Shown: piece after piece, positions 19,785 to 27,719 of the stretch | Numbering within the stretch: position 1 is the stretch's first letter | Layout of the letters: every line of letters begins with the position of its first letter | Assembly: GCF_009649735.1 (NCBI RefSeq) | Contig: NZ_WJNH01000008.1 | Coordinates: forward strand, 63,049-127,048 | Source of the DNA: Salinibacillus xinjiangensis | GTDB taxonomy: Bacteria; Bacillota; Bacilli; Bacillales; Alkalibacillaceae | Reading direction: 5' to 3' | Length of the DNA: 64,000 bases | Program-made: the position numbers and the translations under genes | The notes under the pieces: model-generated | The model's input: the letters and a program-made list of their open reading frames with translations, nothing else | Told to the model about the DNA's origin: nothing | The model's database searches: none

Positions 19785-21611
19785 TTAATCCTTTTTTCTT
19801 TTAGCTGCTTTTTCTCTTTCGTTTTTGTTCAGGATTTTCTTACGTAAACGAATAGATTCTGGAGTTACTTCACAGTATTCGTCATCATCCAAATATTCGA
19901 TTGCTTCCTCAAGAGACATCTTCCGTGTACTCTTAATAGTTGCCGTTTGATCCTTTGTAGCTGATCTTACGTTGGTTAGGTGCTTTTCTTTCGTGATGTT
20001 TACCGTTAAGTCATTCTCACGGTTGTGTTCCCCAACAATCATCCCAGCATATACTTCTGTACCAGGCTCTACGAAAATAACACCACGGTCCTCTAACGAC
20101 ATAATGCTGTATGTGGTGGTTTTTCCATTTTCAAGTGAAACTAACACACCTTCACGACGTCCACCAATAGTCCCATTAAACATAGGCTCATATCCATCAA
20201 AGGTGTGGTTGAGAATACCAAAACCTCTAGTTTGTGTCATGAATTCCGTTGAATAACCAATTAAGCCACGAGAAGGAACCTTAAATTCAATGCGGACCTG
20301 ACCATTACCTTGGTTAACCATATCAATCATTTCGCCTTTTCTAGAGCCAAGGGATTCAATAACTGATCCTGTATACTCTTCTGGAACATCTGCTTGGACA
20401 CGTTCAACTGGTTCGCAAATGACCCCATCAATTTCCTTCTTGATGACTTGAGGCTTAGACAATTGAAGCTCATACCCTTCACGGCGCATGTTTTCAATCA
20501 AAATGGATAAGTGTAATTCACCACGACCTGATACAGTCCAAGCATCTGGTGTAGCAGTTGGTTCAACTCTTAAGCTTACATCTGTTTCAAGCTGAGTTAA
20601 CAAACGTTCCTCTATATTACGAGCTGTAACGTATTTCCCTTCTTTACCAGCAAAAGGACTATTGTTTACTAGGAATGTCATTTGAAGTGTTGGTTCGTCT
20701 ATTCTTAGTAGTGGGAGAGCTTCAAGATGATCAGGAGGACAAACTGTTTCCCCAACATTAATGTCTTCCATTCCTGAAACAGCAACAATATCTCCTGCTT
20801 GGGCCTCATCAATTTCAACTCGTTTTAAGCCGATAAAGCCAAATAGTTTCGACACTCGGAAGTTTTTAACCGTTCCATCCTTTTTCATCAGTGAAACCTG
20901 ATCCCCAACTCTAATCTTACCTCGGAAAACACGTCCAACCCCGATTCTTCCTACATAATCATTATAATCGAGTAACGTAATCTGGAATTGTAAAGGTTCC
21001 TCAGAATTATCGATTGGAGCAGGGACGTTTTCCATAATTGTGGTGAAAATAGGATCCATAGTTTCGCCTAGCTCATCTGGTTCATTACCAGATGTACCTT
21101 GTAATGCAGAAGCATAGACAACTGGGAATTCTAATTGCTCGTCATCAGCCCCAAGCTCGATAAACAAATCAAGCACTTCATCCACTACTTCTTCTGGTCT
21201 TGCATTAGGGCGGTCAATTTTGTTTAAAACAACTACTGGGTTAAGCTTTTGCTCTAAGGCTTTCTTTAGAACGAATCTTGTTTGCGGCATAACCCCTTCA
21301 TAAGCATCTACGACAAGCAATACCCCATCAACCATTCTCATGATACGCTCTACTTCGCCTCCGAAGTCGGCGTGTCCAGGAGTATCTAAAATGTTAATTC
21401 GTGTATCTTTATAATGAATCGCGGTATTTTTCGCCAAAATCGTAATTCCGCGCTCTTTTTCCAAATCATTTGAATCCATTGCCCGCTCATCGACATGCTC
21501 GTTTTCTCTAAACGTACCCGAATAACGTAGCAATTGGTCAACTAATGTAGTTTTCCCATGGTCAACGTGGGCAATAATAGCGATATTTCTTAAATCATCT
21601 CTATGTTGCAT
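19785..21611 (-). CDS. typA: Ribosome-associated GTPase TypA/BipA
   Basis: Translational GTPase acting in 50S assembly and stress or cold adaptation. G1 [10 protein letters not shown] (residues 13-22), switch and G2 region ERGITI, G3 [12 protein letters not shown]4 NKIDR, then EF-Tu domain 2, EF-G domains III and V, and the BipA-specific C-terminal domain. 608 aa, normal length. Start at the ATG at 21611, with GAGGAG 8 nt upstream. A lysine-rich tail ([11 protein letters not shown]) is usual for Bacilli. Confidence 0.97.
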   Translation of the reverse strand: MQHRDDLRNIAIIAHVDHGKTTLVDQLLRYSGTFRENEHVDERAMDSNDLEKERGITILAKNTAIHYKDTRINILDTPGHADFGGEVERIMRMVDGVLLVVDAYEGVMPQTRFVLKKALEQKLNPVVVLNKIDRPNARPEEVVDEVLDLFIELGADDEQLEFPVVYASALQGTSGNEPDELGETMDPIFTTIMENVPAPIDNSEEPLQFQITLLDYNDYVGRIGVGRVFRGKIRVGDQVSLMKKDGTVKNFRVSKLFGFIGLKRVEIDEAQAGDIVAVSGMEDINVGETVCPPDHLEALPLLRIDEPTLQMTFLVNNSPFAGKEGKYVTARNIEERLLTQLETDVSLRVEPTATPDAWTVSGRGELHLSILIENMRREGYELQLSKPQVIKKEIDGVICEPVERVQADVPEEYTGSVIESLGSRKGEMIDMVNQGNGQVRIEFKVPSRGLIGYSTEFMTQTRGFGILNHTFDGYEPMFNGTIGGRREGVLVSLENGKTTTYSIMSLEDRGVIFVEPGTEVYAGMIVGEHNRENDLTVNITKEKHLTNVRSATKDQTATIKSTRKMSLEEAIEYLDDDEYCEVTPESIRLRKKILNKNEREKAAKRKKD

Positions 21612-21735
21612 GAACAACTCTCCTCTAAATTACATATCTCATTTTCCAACTTGATAAGTATAACATAAAATGACAAATTTTTTGCTTTAATCTTAACTTA
21701 TGCGATTTCTTGTAAAATTAATACTGAAATAAAAC

Positions 21736-21774
21736 GAAAAGGAATGTATGATACTTAAGTATCATACATTCCCT
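21736..21774 (-). terminator. Terminator of the FMN reductase gene
   Basis: Minus strand GGAATGTATGATACTT and AAGTATCATACATTCC form a perfect 16-bp palindrome followed by TTTTCGTTTTATTT. Confidence 0.85.
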
Positions 21775-21782
21775 GTTCACTT

Positions 21783-22328
21783 TTAATTTTCCTCAACTTT
21801 TTTACTCATTCCTAAATATTCATTAAAGACTCTGGAAAGCTCCTTCAGTCTGCTCTTCACATCTTCATCAATTAATTCATTTTGTGTGGAGAAGTGGCTA
21901 GAGTGAGTATATACATAGTTAGGTGTGACTAGGCAGCGAAAATAATCTAGGATGGGTTTTAACTGGTTTTCCACAACTAAATGATGTTGAAAAGTCCCAC
22001 CATTTGCCACAATGGCTACTGGCTTATATCGCATTGCATAAGGTGAAATAAGATCAAACATATTTTTTAATGTGCCTGGTATCGATCCCTGAAAAACCGG
22101 AGTAGCAACGATATATCCGTCTGCATTGCTAATTTCCTCGATAAGCTTTTGTGTATCCTCATTATATTCTTCAGCAGGTCGACCATCACAAAATTGTAAA
22201 TCATAGTCCTCCAAATAAACATGCTTTATTTCCAATTTATCATTAATCTTTTGTAAATACTGATCCACTTCTTTTAGCATTGCTTTGGTTTTATCACCAA
22301 TAATCGTTCCATTCAAAAGAAGAACCTT
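21783..22328 (-). CDS. NADPH-dependent FMN reductase family protein
   Basis: Flavodoxin-like quinone/FMN reductase, 181 aa. The N-terminal strand MKVLLLNGTIIGDKTK gives the phosphate-binding loop. TPVFQGSIPGTLKNMFD (about 80-96) is the conserved flavin-contact block of the family. Start at the ATG at 22328, with AAAGGGG upstream; a longer frame has no ribosome site. Stands alone between typA and the PlcR-like regulator. Physiological substrate unknown. Confidence 0.9.
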   Translation of the reverse strand, partial: KVLLLNGTIIGDKTKAMLKEVDQYLQKINDKLEIKHVYLEDYDLQFCDGRPAEEYNEDTQKLIEEISNADGYIVATPVFQGSIPGTLKNMFDLISPYAMRYKPVAIVANGGTFQHHLVVENQLKPILDYFRCLVTPNYVYTHSSHFSTQNELIDEDVKSRLKELSRVFNEYLGMSKKVEEN

Positions 22329-22427
22329 CATCGCAAGAATACCCCTTTCAGTCCCTAAACCATCTTGTAATAACTTACTGAGATACATTATATTTTGTTC
22401 CATCCATGATGTTAGTAAGACCTTGTC

Positions 22428-22494
22428 AAAAAAAAAAAAGACCTACCATCATTTTAAATGAATCATACCCATAGAAGTCAAATGGTAGGTCTTA
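22428..22494 (-). terminator. Terminator of the PlcR-like regulator gene
   Basis: Minus strand AAGACCTACCAT and ATGGTAGGTCTT arms with a long loop, ending in a run of 12 T. Confidence 0.85.
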
Positions 22495-22501
22495 ATATAA
22501 G

Positions 22502-23395
22502 TTAATGATTAAGCATTTCCTCAATTTCTTCAACTTTTTTATTAGATACTTCAAATGGCTTATAGTCGTCAATTAATGCAAAGCAACTTTTTGCCGTTTT
22601 ATAATTTTCTATGGCTAAGTTTAACTTTTCCATATGCTCATAAGTTCTCGCTAACTGGAAATATAATTCTCCTTGTAAATATAAGAGACCATTTTTATTC
22701 GCATACTGAATTCCTTGTTTTGCTTTTTGAGTTGCCTCCGAATATTCATTCATATCTACAAGTAACCTTGAATAGTTGTAAAAACTTCTAACGAAAATTT
22801 TAGGATCAGTTATATAAACATTTTTGTTGAGTGCTGTTGTTAACTCATTATAAATCCTCTTGCTGTCAGTAAGTTTTTTGGTAGAATGTAGTATAATTGC
22901 TTTTGCAAGAAATATTTCTATTTCCCTTTCCGAATAGTTTTTATTTGTTGTCAAACAGCAGTCCAATGCACGGTCTATGTAAAATAAAGCTTCATCGACA
23001 CCCTTACCCAACTCAAACATACATATGCCCTTGTGCCATAATAAAAATTGCTCACCTTCTATGTTTTTTTTAAACAGAGGATTTTTTAATTCTAATGAAA
23101 CTATTTCATCTGCATGCTCATAATCTCTTTTATTAATCGCATCCCGTACTTCCCGCATCGTTGTCATTACATACTCTGATCTTGGCGAGTTATAATTTTC
23201 AAAAAAGTAGTTAATGTCCACTCCTAATCTTCTTGATAGTAGAAAAAGTATATCAGCTGAAACATTAATCTCACCTTTCTCTAAACGGCTTATATAAGCT
23301 TGTGAACAAATTCCTTCACAGACTGCTTTTTGAGAAATGCCAAAGTATTGTCTTAAATCCTTTATTTTTTCCCCAATATTCCCACTGATAAGCAT
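22502..23395 (-). CDS. PlcR-like RNPP regulator: XRE HTH plus TPR repeats
   Basis: 297 aa. HTH at about 8-62 (FGISQKAVCEGICSQAYISR, then LEKGEINVSADILFLLSRRL). About five helical TPR pairs follow, for example YSRLLVDMNEYSEATQKAKQ and LYFQLARTYEHMEKLNLAIE. This is the size and layout of PlcR (285 aa), a virulence regulator activated by the re-imported peptide PapR. Start at the ATG at 23395 because AAAGGATGG is 6-8 nt upstream; the longer frame is not supported. A 44-codon exported peptide gene starts 185 bp away on the other strand, which suggests a private signalling pair. Its targets are unknown. Confidence 0.85.
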   Translation of the reverse strand: MLISGNIGEKIKDLRQYFGISQKAVCEGICSQAYISRLEKGEINVSADILFLLSRRLGVDINYFFENYNSPRSEYVMTTMREVRDAINKRDYEHADEIVSLELKNPLFKKNIEGEQFLLWHKGICMFELGKGVDEALFYIDRALDCCLTTNKNYSEREIEIFLAKAIILHSTKKLTDSKRIYNELTTALNKNVYITDPKIFVRSFYNYSRLLVDMNEYSEATQKAKQGIQYANKNGLLYLQGELYFQLARTYEHMEKLNLAIENYKTAKSCFALIDDYKPFEVSNKKVEEIEEMLNH

Positions 23396-23493
23396 TTCCG
23401 TCCATCCTTTTTGTAAAATTATGTAAATTAATATTACTATCTTCATAACTTTTAAAGAAAAAGCTAGAAAAACCAATGTAACAACGGATTTTT

Positions 23494-23509
23494 TAGGCTA
23501 AATCGCCTA
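23494..23509. promoter_or_regulatory. Inverted repeat TAGGC-N6-GCCTA, candidate operator
   Basis: Perfect 5-bp arms with a 6-bp spacer in the divergent intergenic region between the PlcR-like gene and the peptide gene. It is centred about 46 bp upstream of the peptide gene -10, which suits an activator. It does not match the published PlcR box. Confidence 0.45.
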
Positions 23510-23547
23510 TATTGGACAATTCGTACATTTTTAAAATCTGTTATAAA

Positions 23548-23553
23548 TATAAT
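23548..23553 (+). promoter_or_regulatory. -10 element of the peptide gene
   Basis: A perfect TATAAT lies 27 nt before the peptide start codon. No good -35 hexamer occurs at 16-18 bp (ACATTT or TACATT only), as expected for an activator-dependent promoter. Confidence 0.5.
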
Positions 23554-23580
23554 AGAGAACTTATAGAAAGGGTGATTTAA

Positions 23581-23715
23581 ATGAAACGGTTTCTAGTAAC
23601 ATTGCTTTTGGCAGCTACTGTTGTTATCTCTCTATCAGGTTATAGTTTCCCTGAAGAAGAAACTGCTGCACCAGCAATTTTGTTTGGTGATGAAGATCTT
23701 GGTCCACGCTACTAA
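23581..23715 (+). CDS. Short exported peptide, candidate PapR-like signal precursor
   Basis: 44 aa, too short for most gene finders. AAGGGTGAT stands 4-5 nt before the ATG. The N-terminus MKRFLVTLLLAATVV gives a charged start and hydrophobic core of a signal peptide. A short acidic stretch (FPEEETAAP) follows and the protein ends GDEDLGPRY. The last seven residues, EDLGPRY, share the pattern x-D-L-x-x-x-aromatic with the PapR heptapeptides (SDLPFEY, ADLPFEF). The gene is divergent from a PlcR-like regulator. PapR itself is 48 aa and is also exported, processed and re-imported. Function is inferred from layout and ending only. Confidence 0.7.
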   Translation: MKRFLVTLLLAATVVISLSGYSFPEEETAAPAILFGDEDLGPRY

Positions 23716-23842
23716 GTAGTTTTCAAGTATTTCCCTTCCAATTTAATTAGATTTTTTTGTTTACAGTTTCCGGTTAAGAATGTGTTGTAATTAGCTTTAC
23801 ATTAATTTACCAAAATGAAGTTTGAAAGGGGTATGATGATCC

Positions 23843-23950
23843 ATGGGAACGCCTGAAAAAGATGTTATTCAGTTAGGATTAAGTATTTTAATCACAATCA
23901 TTTTTATCTCCTGTTTAGCATCTTTATATTTTAAGCGTAAACATGGGTAA
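23843..23950 (+). CDS. Small single-pass membrane protein, unknown function
   Basis: 35 aa: a polar N-terminus (MGTPEKDVIQ), one membrane helix (about 11-28, LGLSILITIIFISCLA), and a basic end FKRKHG. AAAGGGG is 11 nt before the ATG, a little far but strong. It lies about 130 nt downstream of the peptide gene on the same strand and could be co-transcribed with it. I do not recognise the family. Confidence 0.5.
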   Translation: MGTPEKDVIQLGLSILITIIFISCLASLYFKRKHG

Positions 23951-24042
23951 TACGTTTACCTTTCTATGTTTAACTATTTTCCATTCCAATCCAAGAAGCA
24001 ATCCCCAATTGCTTCTCAATTGAACAGATGACGTTTAACTTT
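23951..24042. other. Non-coding stretch with a small hairpin
   Basis: Only an AGAAGCAAT/ATTGCTTCT stem (23993-24018) is visible. The AT-rich stretch 24074-24310 after the next terminator holds no gene I can support and probably carries the promoter of the 3D-domain gene. Confidence 0.4.
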
Positions 24043-24073
24043 TACCTGGTAAGAAACCAGGTATTTTTTTTGC
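24043..24073 (+). terminator. Terminator after the small membrane protein gene
   Basis: TACCTGG-TAAGAAA-CCAGGTA followed by TTTTTTTT. Confidence 0.88.
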
Positions 24074-24324
24074 CCTTTTTTAATACTTTTACGTTATTTC
24101 GCTAAAATTCTTGATATTCCTCTATTTTTTATCCTTTTCGTACAATATTTATGCGACTATCCCCTACCAACTCTATTTTTACACTCATTAGCTCTATCGA
24201 TTTCACTAGTTTTTTTACAATCTATGAACCAATGTATTGAAATTGTATCATGTTTGTTGTTGCCATGTAATTGCTGTGAAATATTCGGCTGTTATAATTT
24301 CCAATTGTAGAGGAGGCAATACAA

Positions 24325-24867
24325 ATGAAAAAAATAACCTTAATTGTGATGACACTTGTGTTCACACTTTTTTCTTTTAATAGTATAACAGCAGATGAAA
24401 ACCAAAATGTTAAAATAGATGATCAAGAAAAACTAGAAAAAATTCAAAATGTGCCTATGAGTGATTTGGCCTTTGAAATCGGTAGCTCTATTAATGGCCT
24501 TATGAAATGGGGACATGTTTCTACTGAATTATCACTGACTAGTCAGGAGCTATTAACAAAAGATGATCTTGACAATGCCAAAACAATGACCATGAAAGCC
24601 ACTGCTTACACTGCTCATTGTGATGGTTGTAGCGGGATTACAAACACAGGGATTAATTTAATTGAAAACCCGGATAAAAAAGTTGTAGCGGTTGACCCTA
24701 ATGTGATTCCTCTTGGTACAAAGCTCTATGTTGAGGGATATGGTGTTGCCGTAGCAGGAGATATCGGAAGTGCCATAAAAGGTAATCGCATTGATTTGTT
24801 TATTCCGTCCGAAAAAAAGGCTAATCAATGGGGAGTTCAAGAGGTAAAAGTAAAAATTTTAGGCTAG
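24325..24867 (+). CDS. Secreted 3D-domain protein
   Basis: 180 aa with an N-terminal signal peptide (KKITLIVMTLVFTLFSF). The C-terminal 3D domain starts at KATAYTAHCDGC (about 92) and holds the three conserved aspartates: D in VVAVDPNVIPLGTKLYV, D in AVAGDIG and D in NRIDLFIP. This is the double-psi barrel lytic domain of MltA, YocH and YabE, so peptidoglycan cleavage is likely. There is no LysM or G5 domain, only a short helical linker before the 3D fold. AGAGGAGG precedes the ATG. Confidence 0.9.
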   Translation: MKKITLIVMTLVFTLFSFNSITADENQNVKIDDQEKLEKIQNVPMSDLAFEIGSSINGLMKWGHVSTELSLTSQELLTKDDLDNAKTMTMKATAYTAHCDGCSGITNTGINLIENPDKKVVAVDPNVIPLGTKLYVEGYGVAVAGDIGSAIKGNRIDLFIPSEKKANQWGVQEVKVKILG

Positions 24868-24872
24868 TTTTA

Positions 24873-24912
24873 TCATCACCCCATCGTCTACCACGGCGAT
24901 GGGGTGATTTTT
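24873..24912 (+). terminator. Terminator of the 3D-domain protein gene
   Basis: CACCCCATCG and CGATGGGGTG arms followed by ATTTTTT, just after the stop codon. Confidence 0.9.
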
Positions 24913-25142
24913 TAATCCTTTTTAGTTTGATCTCTTCCACCCATTATTTTATTTAACTTCAACATTTCCGGATCCTTCTTAACCACCGCATCCTCTGGGT
25001 TTTGATTCACTTCTTTTTTTGGGTCTCCATCCATAGAAACTCCAGCTTGTACACCTTCAGGGGCTGCATACACGCCTTCTCTCTCACCATCTAAATGCGG
25101 AGAAGGATCACCAATATCTGTTCTTCTATCCCGATCTTGCAA
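24912..25142 (-). CDS. Small hydrophilic protein, unknown function
   Basis: 76 aa, rich in D, P, G and K with no membrane segment or cysteine; probably unstructured (GDPSPHLDGER, NQNPEDAVVKKDPE). Start taken as the TTG at 25142 because AGAGGAGGTG ends 5 nt before it; the upstream GTG is part of the ribosome site itself. Resembles the short acid-soluble hypothetical proteins common in spore formers. No family recognised. Confidence 0.6.
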   Translation of the reverse strand: MQDRDRRTDIGDPSPHLDGEREGVYAAPEGVQAGVSMDGDPKKEVNQNPEDAVVKKDPEMLKLNKIMGGRDQTKKD

Positions 25143-25210
25143 AGAAAACACCTCCTCTAAATAGAATGGTTCATTGTGGGGAAAAGTATGTAATAAAGGA
25201 GGCTACAGAC

Positions 25211-25399
25211 ATGGGAGCTATTGAGCAGGGTGGATTCAGGTTTGATATTGAATATGGAGTTAGCATACAAAAGGGAGCCATTCACGTATATAAAGAGGGA
25301 GAGTTCATTGAGGAACTAACCTTTGATTTTGAAGGAGAGAAACCGGATGAAGGAAAGATTGAAGATTTGGTCAATGATTATGTAGTAAATCACCAATAA
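25211..25399 (+). CDS. YbxH-like (DUF5370) small protein
   Basis: 62 aa starting MGAIEQGGFRFDIEYGV, with a central KGAIHVYKEGEFIEEL and a C-terminal acidic helix. This fits my recollection of the Bacillus YbxH/DUF5370 family, function unknown. The ATG at 25211 has AAAGGAGG 8 nt upstream; a longer frame from 25166 lacks a ribosome site. Confidence 0.75.
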   Translation: MGAIEQGGFRFDIEYGVSIQKGAIHVYKEGEFIEELTFDFEGEKPDEGKIEDLVNDYVVNHQ

Positions 25400-25456
25400 A
25401 TTCTTTCTAGCCCATGTTACAATATGTATGTACCATGTTAGGAAAGGAATTTTTGG

Positions 25457-26071
25457 ATGCGAAAAGTTTTATTGTTCTTGACTTTATTCTTTATTCTTAC
25501 AGCCTGTAGTGAAGAAAAGACAGAACCATCAAATGAACTAACCGTACAACCTTTAGAACTAAGTGAAAAAGAGACTACACTTGTCAATAAAACCGGAATT
25601 GGATATATCGAATACTTCACCCTAAACGGTACGCTACATGAGCAAAACGAGCTCGTTTTTGAAGTTGAGGTATTTGAAAATGGTAAATCCCGAATCGGGA
25701 CTAAAAGTTTTGGTTCCATCAACAAGGAATTTGAAGATACGATTGTTTCTTTTGGAACAACTAGCACTACTGGCGAAGGAACAATGGATATACTTGTCGG
25801 CACACCATCTGGCCTTACATCCCAACAATTTGAACCGGAGACAAAAATTAGCGGGTCCATGTTTCAAAAGTTTATCCACGAGGAGAAAGACGTAGTATTA
25901 AACCAGCCAATATATCTTGCTGCCTTTGCAGGAACCAATAAAAATCACATGACAACTCTCGGCGGGGAGGATTACAAGTCCCAGCGCAAACAGTTAAAAA
26001 AGCAAGATCTAGCCATAGCCCTTAGAGTAACGGTTGTAAATAAGCAAGAAATCACACCGAAATCGAAGTGA
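25457..26071 (+). CDS. Lipoprotein, unknown function
   Basis: 204 aa with a lipoprotein signal peptide: hydrophobic core LLFLTLFFI and lipobox LTAC, cysteine at residue 17. The mature part has a beta-rich pattern (GTLHEQNELVFEVEVFENG) and an acidic start. It would be anchored to the outer face of the membrane. AAAGGAAT precedes the ATG. Single gene between YbxH and phhB; no family recognised. Confidence 0.8.
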   Translation: MRKVLLFLTLFFILTACSEEKTEPSNELTVQPLELSEKETTLVNKTGIGYIEYFTLNGTLHEQNELVFEVEVFENGKSRIGTKSFGSINKEFEDTIVSFGTTSTTGEGTMDILVGTPSGLTSQQFEPETKISGSMFQKFIHEEKDVVLNQPIYLAAFAGTNKNHMTTLGGEDYKSQRKQLKKQDLAIALRVTVVNKQEITPKSK

Positions 26072-26105
26072 AAATTTGACAATTAAAAGTTTTTCCAGAT
26101 TATGA

Positions 26106-26134
26106 TTTACTCACCTCCACTTCACCCTTATAAT
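26106..26134 (+). promoter_or_regulatory. Promoter of the pterin dehydratase gene
   Basis: TTTACT, 17 bp, TATAAT, 37 nt before the start codon. A TTGACA (26077-26082) further upstream could serve a second start. Confidence 0.65.
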
Positions 26135-26170
26135 ATTACTTGTGACAAGATACGGAGGGGGTAGATCATA

Positions 26171-26467
26171 ATGGGACGTTTAACTGGGGAAGAAATTGAA
26201 AAGCAGCTCGAATACCTATCAGGGTGGAGCTTAGAAGATGACCGATGGCTAACAAAGAGATATCGATTCACTGAATTTCTAACCGGGATTGAATTCGTGA
26301 ATCAGATTGCAGAACTATCCGAGGAAATGGATCATCACCCCTTTATATCCATTGAGTATAAAGTAGTAACCATTAAACTAACATCTTGGAGAGCAAAAGG
26401 AATTACGGATTTAGACATGGAACTTATTCAAAAATATGATTCTATCTTTTTACAGGTAACCGAATAA
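26171..26467 (+). CDS. phhB: 4a-hydroxytetrahydrobiopterin dehydratase (PCD/DCoH)
   Basis: 98 aa, the normal family length. Dehydrates pterin-4a-carbinolamine. Catalytic signature EMDHHPFISIEYKVV holds the paired histidines and the motif E-M-D-H-H-P. WSLEDDRWLTKRYRF near the start is the usual N-terminal substrate segment. ACGGAGGGGG precedes the ATG. No aromatic hydroxylase lies nearby; in Bacilli the enzyme may act in pterin recycling for another pathway. Confidence 0.93.
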   Translation: MGRLTGEEIEKQLEYLSGWSLEDDRWLTKRYRFTEFLTGIEFVNQIAELSEEMDHHPFISIEYKVVTIKLTSWRAKGITDLDMELIQKYDSIFLQVTE

Positions 26468-26482
26468 GTCAACATACATGAA

Positions 26483-26528
26483 ACAAAGCGAAGTAGGCTA
26501 CTGATTCTCAAGAGCCTACTTCGCTTTT
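26483..26528. terminator. Bidirectional terminator between phhB and elaA
   Basis: AAAGCGAAGTAGGCT and AGCCTACTTCGCTTT arms (15 bp) between two convergent genes, with T-runs on both strands. Confidence 0.9.
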
Positions 26529-26969
26529 TGTGTTCAAAAGCATATCCACATGTAAAATACCGTCATCCATGTATTCATCCGAAGTAACTTTAAATCCAAA
26601 TTGACGATAAAAATGCTGCAAATGAGATTGAGCATGTAGTTTAACTAAAGTTTCTCCCCATTCCCTTGTCAGCACATGGACAGCCTTCTTCATTAAGTCT
26701 GTTGCATAGCCTTGACGTCGAAACTTGTCATTTACTAATACACGACCAATCGAAGCTTCTTCATACATGGTTCCATGTGGAAGAAGACGACAATAAGCCA
26801 CCATTTCACCTTTATGTAGCAAATATAAGTGTTCTGACACCTGGTCATAATTGTCTATTTCTGGGTACGGACAATTTTGCTCGACTACAAATACATCTAC
26901 TCGTTCTTTAAGAATTGTATATAATTCTTGAATTGTTAAATCTTCAAACTGTTTTTGAATCCATTGCAT
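26508..26969 (-). CDS. elaA: ElaA-type GNAT acetyltransferase
   Basis: 153 aa GNAT-fold protein. ElaA signatures: the N-terminal ELYTILKERVDVFVVEQNCPY, the EHLYLLHKGEMVAYCRLLP strands, and the acetyl-CoA loop IGRVLVNDKFRRQGYATDLM (Q/R-x-x-G-x-A). Substrate unknown. The last codons run into the two-way terminator it shares with phhB. The ATG at 26969 is preceded by an AACGAGG-type site. Confidence 0.88.
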   Translation of the reverse strand: MQWIQKQFEDLTIQELYTILKERVDVFVVEQNCPYPEIDNYDQVSEHLYLLHKGEMVAYCRLLPHGTMYEEASIGRVLVNDKFRRQGYATDLMKKAVHVLTREWGETLVKLHAQSHLQHFYRQFGFKVTSDEYMDDGILHVDMLLNTKSEVGS

Positions 26970-26996
26970 GATGACTTGACCTCGTTTTCCTATATT

Positions 26997-27203
26997 TTAT
27001 CCAAAGAAAAAATCAAACACATTACTAGCCTTTGAACCTTGTGTATTGTAAAACTCAGAATATCCACAATTCTTACAATAGACAACTGTAAATTTATTGT
27101 TCTGAACGTCAAACATCTTTGAAAGGCCCGTACCAGTCATGGCTACTTCCTTCTTACCCGCATCGGTACTTCCACATTTAATACACCCTTTGTGATCAGA
27201 CAA
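26997..27203 (-). CDS. Zn-ribbon protein, COG3478/YpzJ-like
   Basis: 68 aa with two CxxC pairs, CIKCGSTDAGKKEVA and VYCKNCGYSEFY, forming one zinc ribbon. AMTGTGLSKMFDVQ and the GSKASNVFDFFFG ending are the family signature. Predicted nucleic-acid binding. Start taken as a TTG at 27203 because AAAGGGGGG lies 6 nt upstream; an earlier in-frame TTG at 27230 has no site. Confidence 0.85.
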   Translation of the reverse strand: MSDHKGCIKCGSTDAGKKEVAMTGTGLSKMFDVQNNKFTVVYCKNCGYSEFYNTQGSKASNVFDFFFG

Positions 27204-27283
27204 TGTGAACCCCCCTTTATTTTGAGACAATATTCACTCTAAAGTTATTCTGCAAATCCTTTATTTAGTCCTTCCCAAAATGA

Positions 27284-27320
27284 AAAAAAGCGTATCCCAC
27301 AAATGTGGAATACGCTCTTT
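27284..27320 (-). terminator. Terminator of the cold shock gene
   Basis: Minus strand GCGTATTCCAC-ATTT-GTGGGATACGC followed by TTTTTTTC. Confidence 0.9.
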
Positions 27321-27329
27321 ATTTTTATA

Positions 27330-27527
27330 TTATAGCTTAACAACGTTAGCAGCTTGTGGGCCACGGTCGCCTTCAACGATTTCAAATTCAACGTCTTGAC
27401 CTTCTTCAAGAGTTTTGAAACCTTCAGCTTGGATAGCAGAGAAATGTACGAATACGTCGTCTCCTCCGTCACGCTCGATGAAACCAAAGCCTTTTTCTGC
27501 ATTAAACCATTTTACTTTTCCAGTCAT
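27330..27527 (-). CDS. cspD: Cold shock protein (CspB/CspD type)
   Basis: 65 aa single OB-fold. RNP1 KGFGFIE (12-18) and RNP2 VFVHFSAI (26-33) are intact. It binds single-stranded RNA or DNA and acts as an RNA chaperone. AAGGAGG lies 5-8 nt before the ATG. About 190 nt without a gene follow upstream, consistent with a long 5' untranslated region as in cold-regulated csp genes. Which Csp paralogue it is cannot be settled by sequence. Confidence 0.93.
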   Translation of the reverse strand: MTGKVKWFNAEKGFGFIERDGGDDVFVHFSAIQAEGFKTLEEGQDVEFEIVEGDRGPQAANVVKL

Positions 27528-27719
27528 TAAAATGACCTCCTTATAAAAAAAATGTCTTACAAAAGAATTGAAACTGAAATTACTTTACCTTCTTTTTTTT
27601 ATAAAGAGGTCATCAAGTAAATATTCGGTCTTTCAAATTCATTTTGCTATTTCACTTTACCCTGTTTTACAAAAAAAAGCAAGTGATATAAGTGAAATGG
27701 AAAAAATTTTTTGAGTAAT

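Noticed and set aside
23396..23580. Canonical PlcR box (TATGNAAN4TNCATA)
   Set aside because: Not found in the divergent intergenic region; only the TAGGC-N6-GCCTA dyad is present.
27245..27502. 85-codon frame overlapping cspD
   Set aside because: Overlaps cspD in another frame and runs through its terminator; no ribosome site.
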